Source: Russula earlei (Eukaryota; Basidiomycota; Agaricomycetes; Russulales; Russulaceae). From it: a stretch of 64,000 nt of DNA. Location: positions 85,218 through 149,217 of the forward strand of contig JAGFNK010000082.1 of NCBI GenBank assembly GCA_025769875.1, in the 5' to 3' direction. The translations under genes were made by a program, and so were the position numbers. The stretch's first letter is position 1. Each line of letters opens with the position of its first letter. Below the pieces are notes generated by a model that made no database searches, was not told the DNA's origin, and saw only the letters and a list, made by a program, of their open reading frames with translations. Of this stretch, positions 1 to 9,620 are shown one piece after another.

Positions 1-495
1 TGGGTGCGCGGTTGGCTCTGCGGTCATGGCGTCACCCCCGGCTTCGAACGCCACACACGCCGGCACCAACGCCGACGAGGTATCGACAAAAAACAGCTTC
101 TCATCGTCCAAGGTGGCCAGCGCGTGGTGCTGGGTGTCCTCGCGCGAAGACGGAGCGGCATCCTGATCCTTATCCTTGCTCTTCTTCGAGCGTCGCCTCT
201 TCTTCCTCGTTGACTCGCCATTGCCGAGTTTAGCGTCCTCCGCCAGTTGTGATTCCGTGCTTTCACTGGACTGCACATGACCACGCTCAAGGGAGCCGGC
301 TCGCGATGCTGGTGGACGGCTGCGCGCCCTACCGATCTCGCCGTTCTTGCGCTTGTGAACCGCCGCCCCGGTTGCGCTCTTTTCCGGATCCACATCTGTG
401 GCGTGGTGGACTACGATTACTGTTTGAGCTTCGTTGTCGATGGCAGGGGGGCTGTCGGTGAGATCGATAATTTCTACGACGGCGTTGGATGTCAT
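1..495 (-). CDS. 5' part of a nuclear-looking protein with N-terminal SUMO-interacting motif (runs off the window)
   Basis: An uninterrupted frame of 165 codons starts at the ATG at 493-495 and leaves the window at base 1, so only the N-terminus is visible. Residues 6-14 read VVEIIDLTD, a textbook hydrophobic-acidic SUMO-interacting motif. Residues 97-109 are a run of Lys/Arg (RKKRRRSKKSKDK) that fits a nuclear localisation signal. The rest is polar and low complexity up to a more hydrophobic LFFVDTSSALVPA stretch near residue 134. No catalytic domain is inside the window. I half-recognise the layout from fungal CCHC zinc-knuckle proteins of the Air1/Air2 (TRAMP RNA surveillance) type, but no knuckle is visible here, so this is a guess. 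The overlapping frames on the plus strand are shadows. It is divergent from the Caf16 gene, with about 1.07 kb between the two starts. Confidence 0.65.
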   Translation of the reverse strand, partial: MTSNAVVEIIDLTDSPPAIDNEAQTVIVVHHATDVDPEKSATGAAVHKRKNGEIGRARSRPPASRAGSLERGHVQSSESTESQLAEDAKLGNGESTRKKRRRSKKSKDKDQDAAPSSREDTQHHALATLDDEKLFFVDTSSALVPACVAFEAGGDAMTAEPTAHP

Positions 496-1567
496 GGCTC
501 TAAGCGAAACTAAACAGGGATTTCATCGGCCCGGGATTCCCTCGCTTTCTTTGTGTAAAACAGTATTTCTACGTCTCTTTTGTCCTCCCACCTGACAGCC
601 TCGATCCCTGCCCGAAGTAATATCTCGTGCGTCCAAGACCCAGAAACCAAGCAACTCTTGAACAGGAATCAGCTCGTCCAGCCGACAGTAAACAACTAAC
701 GAACAAACCTGAAAAGTAGTAGGACGACTACAAACGAGATATTGCCATGCGTTGCGGGATTCCAGAGCTCTGGTCGATATTTGAGGGAATCCGGAAGACA
801 AATAAAACTCGCAATGATGCTGACAACGTTGGTCAGAACGTGTGAGGCGATTGGGCGCACGAACGGCTTACTGCGTTGCCTAGGAGAAGGGAGAAATTGT
901 CGTGAATCAGCTCGTGGGACCAGATCGATGTGTGGGTGGCTGACTCACGTCTGCTATTACCATCGCCAAAAGACTCGCACCTAGTATGTGCTCCTGTGCG
1001 GCAGGATTATCGGGAAGTGCGTCCCTTACCGCGCGGAAGACCAGGGACGAGAGCATTCCCAGCAGCAGATAACCTGTCACACTCGAAGATCAGGACGGGG
1101 GGAGAAGCATGGCCCACCAGACACACAGTTTCCCAATTGCCAAACGGCCATGAGAGTGCGAGCATCTATGCTAGCAACATGTTCATGTGGGGCCGGAATC
1201 AACTCATGGTGGAACCAGGCAGCGCCGGGAGTGAACCAGATGAGAATAGCTGGCAAGATGGTGATGCCTGTGACATGAGCCTAGTCAAACTCGGAGAGAA
1301 CAGGAGCACAAGTGAGGTGGATACTCGGTTCTATGTATAGGAAGAGTGCTTTGTACACTCCAGGCAAGGCAGGGAAATCTGACATTGTGACAATGGTGGC
1401 TGGGATCAAACAAACCCGGCCGTTCGTTACGTTCCGCCCAACCCGTGACAGCGTCCGCACCTCGCTGTCATCTTCGTGAGCTCTACTTTAATGATGCTCA
1501 TCACGTTTACTGATGGCTACAACGGCGCGGCGTTAGTTATCAACATCCGATCTTCGGTGAAAATCAA
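496..1567. other. Intergenic region between divergent genes
   Basis: About 1.07 kb lies between the start of the minus-strand gene and the Caf16 start, so it must hold both promoters. Several short open frames occur (the longest about 136 codons, 930-1340) but none shows a recognisable domain or convincing start and intron signals. No tRNA or repeat was noticed. Confidence 0.5.
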
Positions 1568-2725
1568 TGGCTAGTGTTTCCGAAATTCTCGTCCAGAACT
1601 TGACATACCACCACGATCCATCTGCGCCAGCATCATTGAGCGACATCAATATCGATCTACCAAAGGGTTCGCGTACGATTCTTATTGGCGCGAATGGGGG
1701 TGCGTTTCCCCCTCGTTACGATCGATGGCAATGTATTTAAACACTCGTTTCATTAGCCGGTAAATCGACACTTCTTCAGATTCTGGCGGGCAAGCGCCTA
1801 GTCACATCAGAGGGAGCCCAGATTCTAATACAGGGTCGCGACGTCTTCCGACAATCCCTACCGGGGGTCACATATCTTGGTACAGAATGGAAAGTTTTAA
1901 CGGAAGCGATCGTCGCGAGCGGGTATGTCTCAACTAAAGGCAATACAGGGCGATGAATCCGGTCGTACGCGGTGACATTGTAGTTGAGCACTTGCTCAAC
2001 TCCGTCGGTGGGTATCGGCACAAGGAGCGCCGTGATTATCTGCTCGATATCCTCGATGTGGATCTCGATTGGCACATGCACGCCATATCCGATGGCGAGA
2101 GACGGCGCGTGCAGCTATGCATGGGACTCATGCAACCGTGGGATGTCCTGTTGCTTGATGAGGTAGGTCACGCATGGGTCATGACAAGCGTGTCTTGAAC
2201 CAACCCTTTCTGTGGTGGGAAAACTCGGTCTGCGCAGGTTACCGTCGATCTGGATGTGCAAGTTCGCGACGATCTGTTGTCCTTTTTGAAAGAGGACGGC
2301 GAATGTCGCTCTGCGACCATTCTCTGTTGAGTTTTTGTTGATCAGACCCTCATTTTACGCGCTAATGTATATCAAATTAGACGCCACTCACATTTTTGAT
2401 GGGTTGAATGAGTTTCCCACGCACATCGCACACATGCGCTTTGGAAGTTTTGTTACGAACCCGATCCCGTGGCCTGCCTCAACGATCGATCCACCGGTGG
2501 GCAACAATGTAGGAGTACTGGACCGAGCATTGTTCCCGATCGCTCTGCGGTGGCTACGCGAGGACCGTGAGTACCGTCGGGTACTGGAGAGCGCCGGTCG
2601 AAGGACTCGTGGTGCTAGACGCGGACAGGTACGGATGGCCTCATTAAGTCCGTAATTTGGGGTTGTGCAGCTAATTGAATGCCTAGGCTCTACCGTCGAG
2701 TTCTGAGGAATTTTATAGAAAGTAA
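1568..2725 (+). CDS. CAF16: Caf16-type soluble ABC ATPase (CCR4-NOT associated)
   Basis: Six exons spliced in conserved frame give a single ABC ATPase domain with no membrane segments: Walker A GANGAGKST (split by the intron at 1700-1756), signature [10 protein letters not shown], Walker [10 protein letters not shown] and switch histidine in ATHIFD. Yeast Caf16 is a non-transporter ABC protein linked to the CCR4-NOT complex and Mediator; the SDG-E/Q-RRRVQ form of the signature and the following GLNEFPTH segment are typical of that family. Other introns: 2163-2237, 2326-2380, 2629-2686; stop TAA 2723-2725. The second intron is problematic. The only donor in the right phase (gtatgt at 1923) gives a 26-nt intron, while a 55-nt intron starting at 1894 puts the exon one base out of phase; one A fewer in the AAA at 1891-1893 would fix it. 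Family call is firm, exact exon 2/3 border is not. Confidence 0.85.
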
Positions 2726-3050
2726 GTACTTGGGTGGCTTGGAGTGGATCGTACATGGGCCTTGACATACCACAGATACGACTACAGTCACTGAAACATC
2801 CTCATTTTGTATTATCGATTAAGTTAGTTTCATGGGGATCAATATTACATAATCGCAGTGACCATCGCCGCCGGTCGCTTGCGCGCTTTGTGCGATCGGC
2901 CGTTTCTCTTTTACTTTCCTCACCACCCCTCCTTTCTCCTCCTCTTCCCGGTCCTACAACTACCTCCAGCATCTTCTCATCAGACGCTGCTGGACACTCA
3001 CACGTTATTTTTACTATCTGACCACATACTCTCATTTTCCTCCGTTCGCT
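2726..3050 (+). promoter_or_regulatory. Pyrimidine-rich promoter of the Opy2-type gene
   Basis: The 325 bp between the Caf16 stop and the next start contain a long C/T-rich tract (about 2903-2955), common just upstream of starts in basidiomycete genes. No clear TATA box was chosen. The position directly before the ATG at 3051 supports promoter/5' UTR function; individual factor sites cannot be assigned. Confidence 0.4.
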
Positions 3051-5005
3051 ATGCCTCTGGCCCATATCTTGGCTCAACGTGATTGCGTTCAATGTCCAAG
3101 TATCCCCCCCGTCTGTAACTGTGCTCCTTCCCAGGTCTGTTTTCAGACAGCACAGTACGTGACTCGACTTTATATCCCCCCTGTCTGCACTTTATTCACT
3201 CTGCCTCCAGGAGTTGTTCCCAGTGTAGCACCTTCACTTGTGTCGACCAACCATCATCAACCGACTCTGGCCAAGGTGTCAGTGCAGGGGTGGTCGCAGG
3301 TGCTGTCGTCGGCTCTCTCCTTTTATTGCTTCTGTCCGCCGCTATCTTCCTCTGGTGGCGTCGGCGAAATGCATTGGCCATCCAACCTCCGAAGCCAGTC
3401 GCCAAGGACATCCCAGCACCGGCAGATACTGTCCTCAATCGTCCCGATCCTGCCGAGAAGATTGTCGTCTCTCCAGCCCCTTCGTCTGCCGCCGTGAACG
3501 CTGAGTCAGTAGTTAAGGTTTACGGAAACTCGAACTCCTCTATCAACCTCGACCCATCCTCACAAAATCCACTTGTTCGGCGTGACTCTTCTCAGTCAAA
3601 TCCTTTCGGTGACAGCCATTCCATTCAGACAACTTCTACTGGCTCTCAGTCAACGAATGTCATTCCTATTGCCTTTGTTCCGCCTTCTGCTTCCGTACTC
3701 CCAGTTGGATCTTCGTTATCCGCACAGGAGACTTCAAAATCTCTTATGCCCCCTCAGCGCATTCCAGCTGTCGAACTCAATATGGATCACATGAACCTAT
3801 CTGCCGAGTCTGTACCCCTTCACTCTCCCGGCCTCTCCGCCATCACTTCAAGGGCCGTGGCCGACGATCGGTCTTACATCACAAATGCTAGCTTTTCCAG
3901 TGATGTTTTTTCAGAAGTACCCACTATCGTCACTGGTCGTCAAGTCGTGAGCTCTGCCAAGGCGGCTATGGTCTCTACCTCCATCCCGAAGAGCCCTGTC
4001 TCACGCCCATCCATCCGATCCCCGCTTACCGCTTCATCATTTGGCCCTCAAGATGTGCCACATAATTCCGATGAGAATCACCCGCTGGCCGTCCCTGTTG
4101 ATCCTTTCGCAGACCGACGATCCGTGCCCCGCAGCTCCGTTGCTACTCGAGGTTCGTCGCAACCAGCGCAGCCGCAGGATGTGGATACGACAGCCGATCA
4201 GCACTCATGGAACGCGGGCCCCGATGGCAACGATTCGGATCGCCCATTGAGCACGTTTACTCAAGCAGCCAGTATCATCGGAGCGAACATTATGGATGCG
4301 ACACGTGTACGAATCGATTTTCAACAGCCGGATAGTGCGTCCCATTTGCCTGGTACACCAGTGGCTAGCTCCATTGGGAATGGTTCGCCAACGCTAGTTC
4401 GCGTGGCTAGCGGCCGTCTAGTTTCTCCTTTCAATTCCCGCACTGCAAACCCTCTTCAACGTCAGCAGGAGAGTGCGCCGTTGAATGTTCGGGTGCCAGC
4501 GGAACCTTCAGAGAAGGCGCAGGCGATTCCCCCTACGCAGCGCATGTCTATGAGCACGATGGCGTCGGGCGTGTCTGGTCGTGCAGATTCGATCTTGGAA
4601 AGCTTCACTTTTGTACCACCATCGCCAATTTCTAACCGCCCAGTTCGCACGCCGCCCCGCTCACCGCTTGCGCAAGAGACACACAATGCTCCCGATCGTC
4701 CCAGTCCCGTACAAGATGATGATGACCTAAAACCACCTAATCGTCAGATCCTGGGCATGTCCACAGGATCTCAACTTTCATCCATGTCTACCGGTCTTGG
4801 GTCGTTCCCATTCCATATTGATCATGGCAACGATGGTAGTCAAACGGAAGAGCCACCGGCTGGAGTTCTTCCCAACGGGCAGAGTGGCAAGCAGCGGGCG
4901 AGTCTTGACACCCTAGCTCTCACGAAGGACTTGACGACATATCCATTGGGGTTCGATCGTCAATCGAAAGAAAGCTTTGCGGCTTTCATGGCAAGCAAGA
5001 GCTAG
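3051..5005 (+). CDS. OPY2: Opy2-type single-pass membrane anchor protein
   Basis: Two exons (3051-3154 and 3211-5005, intron gtacgt...ctccag of 56 nt) give 632 residues. The short extracellular N-terminus has eight cysteines (residues 12, 15, 22, 24, 30, 37, 40, 45) in the spacing C-x2-C-x6-C-x-C-x5-C-x6-C-x2-C-x4-C. I recognise this as the Opy2 N-terminal domain. In yeast Opy2 anchors Ste50/Ste11 at the plasma membrane for osmotic (HOG) and filamentation MAPK signalling. Splicing is needed to complete the cysteine pattern, which supports the intron. A Gly/Ala-rich transmembrane helix follows (about 59-84) with a WWRRR stop-transfer, so the long tail is cytosolic. The tail is Ser/Thr/Pro-rich and disordered, with many SP/TP sites, and no enzyme domain. 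There is no cleavable signal peptide. Function in this fungus is inferred from the domain only. Confidence 0.75.
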
Positions 5006-5421
5006 GCGTGCTCTGTCTGCAATCAACTCTTTACGTATATTTTCTTTACCGCTGATACCATACCTTCAAGATCCGATATCCATCGGCACTTTTATCGTTC
5101 TACGAATGTAAAACCAGATTGCCTTTTTTTCATGACGGTTTCCACTCTCTTTTCTTCATCGAACACTGCTTCTTTGTCCCCCCACACTACGCCGTTTGTG
5201 ATTCTTCACCCAGCGTATGGCTGGCTACTCATTCGGGCAGTCTTCTCACTTGCTCCATTCATTATATTATTGCGGTTGTTATATATATATTCTACGTTGT
5301 TGTGTAGACAGTTCGGCGCAAGCGCTGCGTCTGGATATCAAACATTTGTGACCAATTGTTATCGTCTTTTGACTCATTCCTCTGACGACAAGATGCAATT
5401 TGATCGCATCTGCTTGCCTCG
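5006..5421. other. Intergenic region between Opy2-type and Sua5 genes
   Basis: About 416 bp holding the 3' UTR of the upstream gene and the promoter of SUA5. An AT-rich stretch with atatatatatt is at about 5280-5291, some 130 bp before the first possible Sua5 start. No further gene seen. Confidence 0.4.
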
Positions 5422-6753
5422 ATGGTGTTCGTCGCCCTGACTCGCACTCTCTCAAATTTCCTACCACATGTTCAATCCGAATTTGCGATTGCGATGGAAA
5501 AAAACAACCTCGCCATGGCCACGGCAATTCCTCGAACCCTAGTTCTCAAATGCGACCCAGAGTCGATAACTTTCTCCCAGGACGAACCGATCTACTCTGA
5601 CTCAGAGACCGAGAACGCGATTAAAACTGCGGTTCAGCATCTGACAGAACGTCATGTCGTCGCCTTTCCAACAGAGACCGTCTACGGCCTTGGTGCGCTT
5701 GCCCTCGATGCAACCGCTGCCACCAAAATATTTTCTGCCAAAGGCAGGCCATCCGACAACCCGTTGATCGTGCACATATCCTCCCCTTCGATGCTCTCTT
5801 CCCTCCTCCCGCCATCCTACACCCCTTCTCTCGCCTATAAAACGCTAATGCATAGATTTTGGCCCGGCCCACTCACCCTTCTCTTCCCTGCAAACCCGTC
5901 CTGTGTCCCATCGATCATCACCGCTGGCCATCCAACCGTGGCCGTGCGCCTGCCCGCGCATCCGGTGGCTCGCGCCCTCATCGCCACAACAGGAATCCCG
6001 CTCGCCGCACCCAGCGCGAACACTTCAGGCAAGCCGAGCCCCACTCGCGCCGCGCACGTGCTGCGCGATCTCGGCGGCACCGGCCGCCTCCCGCTCCTCC
6101 TCGACGGCGGCGTCTGCGCCGTCGGTCTCGAGAGCACCGTCGTCGATGGGCTAGGCGCGGACGGCGCGCTGCGCGTGCTGAGGCCCGGGGGCGTGACGGT
6201 CGAGGCGCTCGTTGCGGCGCTGGGCGGCTCGGACGCGCCGGACGGGATGCAGCCGCCGCCGCGCGTGCTCGTGCACCGGCGCGACTTTGTCCTGAACAGC
6301 CGCGAGGAGAACGCGCCGACGACTCCCGGGATGAAATACCGACATTACGCGCCCGGCGTCCCGGTCACGTTGCTGTATACGGCCAGCGCGCCGCCGGACG
6401 ACGACGACGACGCCGGGCGCGGCGCGGTGCGGTGCGTCGGATTGGATGCGTTCTTCCGAGAGGCGGAGAGCGGCGCTTCTGGTCGTCTCGGTCTCATGGC
6501 ACAGGACGACTCGCCGTTGCTGGCCCGCGCGCGGTCCGAAGGGGCGCCCGCGCGATGGCTCACGTTCTCGCTCGGTGAAAGCACGGAGCCCGCACGCGCT
6601 GCGCAGCGCCTATTCGAAGGCTTGCTCAGTCTCGAGGAGCAAGGAGTGGAGCGGATATATGTGCAAGAGGTCGCGGAGGAGCAGGAAGGGCTCGCGTTCA
6701 TGAACCGTATAAGGAAGGCAGCAGCCACGTCGTTGCGGATAGCACTTATGTAG
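5422..6753 (+). CDS. SUA5: Threonylcarbamoyl-AMP synthase Sua5
   Basis: An intronless frame of 443 residues. It makes threonylcarbamoyl-AMP from threonine, bicarbonate and ATP, the first step of tRNA t6A37 formation, in cytosol and mitochondria. The YrdC domain spans about 62-265, with the nucleotide-binding signature K107-x-R109 and S111-x-N113 (AKGRPSDNPL) and S198-A-N200 (PSANTSGKPSPT). A linker with PGMKYRHYAP (302-311) leads to the Sua5 C-terminal domain, which separates Sua5 from short YrdC proteins; yeast Sua5 has 426 residues. Three in-frame starts exist. M1 (5422) has a weak context (T at -3), M25 (5494) has G at -3 and +4, and M32 (5515) lies in a near-perfect gccATGgcc context. The extension before M25 is hydrophobic with few charges and could be a mitochondrial leader. 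GC content rises sharply in the 3' half (about 6000-6450). Confidence 0.95.
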   Translation: MVFVALTRTLSNFLPHVQSEFAIAMEKNNLAMATAIPRTLVLKCDPESITFSQDEPIYSDSETENAIKTAVQHLTERHVVAFPTETVYGLGALALDATAATKIFSAKGRPSDNPLIVHISSPSMLSSLLPPSYTPSLAYKTLMHRFWPGPLTLLFPANPSCVPSIITAGHPTVAVRLPAHPVARALIATTGIPLAAPSANTSGKPSPTRAAHVLRDLGGTGRLPLLLDGGVCAVGLESTVVDGLGADGALRVLRPGGVTVEALVAALGGSDAPDGMQPPPRVLVHRRDFVLNSREENAPTTPGMKYRHYAPGVPVTLLYTASAPPDDDDDAGRGAVRCVGLDAFFREAESGASGRLGLMAQDDSPLLARARSEGAPARWLTFSLGESTEPARAAQRLFEGLLSLEEQGVERIYVQEVAEEQEGLAFMNRIRKAAATSLRIALM

Positions 6754-7920
6754 GCACACGTAGGTCGTCTCGGATTTTCCTAGTTGGATTTTTCTACGCT
6801 TATTGGAACTAGAATGGCCTTCAATAGAATATACCGAACCACATACCTCTGCCTCTGTGAAAGCATCTCGTGATAACCACGTGCCTCATCCTTAGCCACT
6901 TGCGATTTGGCCACCGCGATTACCCCCGACTCACACGCACACACACACACACACACACACACGAACAGGGCTTTGGTTGTCTTGGTGAGCTAGATAGATT
7001 TCAAGGCTATCTGTGGGCTCTACTGGGCGCCTCTAGAACGGGTTCTTATTCCGCTTGCTAATTCAGAGTCCACGCTTGAGCGGTCGCATTGGCCTCGTGC
7101 CCGTCGTTTAACGCGCGGACGCGTTTCGATAGGTGGCGTTTGCGTATGCACGTGTCTGCGGTGCCGTTTGCGCGTTGCAACATTGAGGGGCTCTATTTAT
7201 CGGCGGCCAGGGCGATTCCAAAGACATTTGCGAGTGCATCAGCTGCATTTTGGTTTCCGAGACATGCCTTGCTCGGTCATGCTCATGACACCACCCTTGT
7301 GCGCTTGTGTACTTGTTGGGACCCAGTGCGCAAGTTCAGGTCAATACTCTCTTTCATACCCCTTGCACCACTTTGGAGTCACGAGGTATTGTCACCATCG
7401 GAATGGTCGACGCAGCATGTACGTCCTCTGCACGCTTGCCCTTGGGCTGGGTTAGGTCACGGTATCCAAGGAGGGGCTCTTTCAGAACAATGTCAGCCCG
7501 TTGAGTGCAACATTTCATCCCTCGTGGCTGGATTGGCATGAAAATGTTCTGATTTCCCTCTTTCATACCGGATCCAAGGTATCGCCCAATTCTGGCCGAT
7601 GCCTGAGCCTTTTTCGGTATATTTCTGCCTATTGTCCCTACTCCCCGTCCACATCGCTGGGTCTACACGTATTGCCTCATGATCTACTCATTCCCCAGGT
7701 CGGCATCACTGGCATTTGTATCTCAGAACGAGGAACGAGTATGCCTCCTTCCTCTGGAGTCTCCGATCTATCTCGGATGACTTGGTGATCCCGTGAAGTT
7801 CCATGTCCGACTCTCTTTCATGCTCTACCCAATCTCTCGTTCGCATAAAAGGTCAACGATACAGTATCCCCCCTTCGCTACACGGACCGTCATTCCCTTT
7901 CATCTTTAACCCTCAGGAGC
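6754..7920. other. Intergenic region with CA microsatellite
   Basis: About 1.17 kb between the Sua5 stop and the HMG-box start. It has a CA dinucleotide run near 6932-6962 and several open frames of 60-150 codons on the plus strand (for example 7089-7541) without recognisable domains. The last 300 bp are C/T-rich as expected for the promoter of the HMG gene. An upstream exon of that gene cannot be excluded. Confidence 0.4.
6932..6962. repeat. CA/TG dinucleotide microsatellite
   Basis: About 15 CA units, interrupted once by CG, in the 3' flank of SUA5. Likely length-polymorphic. Confidence 0.85.
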
Positions 7921-9189
7921 ATGAATCCTTTCACAGCGTCGCCCCTTCGCACTCCATCCCTCCACCCTGTATCTTTCTCTGCCTCCTCGTCTACATATCC
8001 TCAGTCACGATACCCATTCTGTTTCAGCAATCAGGCCCCTCTGGTTGTGTCCATTCCCTACTGCGAGCGCTGGTTGGCCGCCCAGGGTCGTCCATCTCTC
8101 CCGACCTCTCTGAGACCTATAGACCCAATTCCCGGCATCCCGATCCCGCGAGGGACGGTTTCTTTTCAAGGTCCTGACCCATATAACTTTAGTCACCCAC
8201 TCCTAGCCAACGGCCCTGTGGTCGGACATCAATCTCAGGCTCAAGAGTCCCTCGTTCCGTATCATCATGCCCCCGCACTCCTCTGCGATGACCTCAGGGC
8301 CGATGTGAAAGAAAAACAACCCCCGCGTCCCTGTAACGCCTTCATGCTCTTCCGCTCCGACTTTCTGAAACGGAAGATCGTCTCCAGAGATCAGGAGGCC
8401 CGCCAGCAAAAGCTCAGCATCATTGTCGCGAAATGTTGGCACAGGCTCACGTCGGAAGAGAAGAAAAAGTGGTTCCTGGAGGCAGAACGGGAGAAGAAAG
8501 CACACGCGCTTAGGTATGCCGACCGGCCACCGGCACGCGCACGCGTGAGGACGAGGCACGCACCAAAAGTCAACAGATCGCCCAGGGAGCTGGAGCACCT
8601 TGGTCACTTGGCCGACATGGCATACCGGGAGATCATCAACGATTCTCCTTCTCAATTAGCGCGCAAAAAAATGGCCACTCCGTCCACTTCCGTGACCCCA
8701 TCGTCAGCGTCTGGACACCCCGCCCCTCCTCCCGAGGTCAATGCGGCGACCGAACTACTCACCGTAGGTGGCTATCAAGAGCGAGATCAAACATTTCATC
8801 AGGCCCCATCCTCGTCCCCCACCGGGGGGTTGGATTTATTATCGTTTCCGCAAAGTTCCCAGCTTCCCCAGTCGGCGAGCGGCCTTACCGGATTCCAAGA
8901 CGTCCACATGTTCCCTTGCGTAAGCCACTTTCTGCTCTTCCCTCCAAACATCATCTTACGGTGTCACGAATTTGGTCAGACTCGGATGGTCGGCGCGTAT
9001 CCCGCTGCTCGACCTGCCTCCCCTGCCGCGGAGATGCGCCCAGGTGCAAGCAGCCACCATTCAGGAACACTGGCGGCGGCGCCGCTGTTGACAACTTTTT
9101 CGTCGCAATGGTCGCCTCAAAGTTCCGCCATGGTTCAAGAGGTCCCAGATCCTAGCTACTTCGCGATGTCAGGCGGTTCGACTTGTTAG
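7921..9189 (+). CDS. HMG-box (MATA_HMG-type) transcription regulator
   Basis: A frame of 422 residues with one HMG box at about 134-201: it opens PPRPCNAFMLFRSDF, has the core W in AKCWHRLTSEEKKKWF and ends in the basic EREKKAHALRYAD. Single-box sequence-specific HMG proteins of this kind regulate development and mating in fungi. The flanks are Pro/Ser-rich and disordered, with a second basic patch after the box (PPARARVRTRH) likely serving nuclear import. A good intron (gtaagc...tcag, 8920-8979, 60 nt) lies near the C-terminus. It is a multiple of three without stop codons, so both spliced (402 aa) and retained (422 aa) products stay in frame. The target genes are unknown. It is not evidence for a mating-type locus, because no homeodomain or pheromone-receptor genes are adjacent. 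Confidence 0.85.
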   Translation: MNPFTASPLRTPSLHPVSFSASSSTYPQSRYPFCFSNQAPLVVSIPYCERWLAAQGRPSLPTSLRPIDPIPGIPIPRGTVSFQGPDPYNFSHPLLANGPVVGHQSQAQESLVPYHHAPALLCDDLRADVKEKQPPRPCNAFMLFRSDFLKRKIVSRDQEARQQKLSIIVAKCWHRLTSEEKKKWFLEAEREKKAHALRYADRPPARARVRTRHAPKVNRSPRELEHLGHLADMAYREIINDSPSQLARKKMATPSTSVTPSSASGHPAPPPEVNAATELLTVGGYQERDQTFHQAPSSSPTGGLDLLSFPQSSQLPQSASGLTGFQDVHMFPCVSHFLLFPPNIILRCHEFGQTRMVGAYPAARPASPAAEMRPGASSHHSGTLAAAPLLTTFSSQWSPQSSAMVQEVPDPSYFAMSGGSTC

Positions 9190-9620
9190 GGCATTATCTC
9201 TTCCCGGTTTCAATGTAGATGCGCGACCATGCTTCTTTTTGTGGCGCCATCTCACAACGTGAATTTTATTTAAGAGCACGTTTTCTCATCGTGTCATGAT
9301 ATGGATTCCCGTAAAACTTTCTCAGATGTCTCGTCGTCTGTGGTAATTGCTTCCATTTCTTCGTCCACAAAGTAAATATGTACTCGACCTTTTATATTCT
9401 TCTTGCGCTGTTTCATTGTGCCTGCTGCGGTGTCTATGTGAAGCGTTTATTATGCTGACACAGACAACACAGCCTTCCATAGGACTCGATTGCTATAATA
9501 TATCCGGATAGGCTATAAGATCGAATGACACTTACTCTGAGCTTGAGATGGGCGTGAGAACTGAAGATCACGTGCGGCCACATATTTCTTTCTCGAAATC
9601 GCCTGTCTCGGCAAGTTTCG
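9190..9620. other. Intergenic region before DBP8
   Basis: About 430 bp of 3' UTR and promoter sequence, AT-rich at 9240-9410. No recognisable gene or repeat. Confidence 0.4.

Noticed and set aside
930..1340. 136-codon frame between the first two genes
   Set aside because: No domain, no biased composition and overlapping open frames of similar length; likely chance in a promoter region.
3238..3504. Alternative short frames at the start of the Opy2-type gene
   Set aside because: Splicing 3155-3210 gives the eight-cysteine pattern and a transmembrane helix in one frame; the others are shadows.
7921..9189. HMG-box gene as a mating-type locus
   Set aside because: Agaricomycete mating type is set by homeodomain and pheromone/receptor genes, none of which is nearby. 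A single HMG box is common in other regulators.
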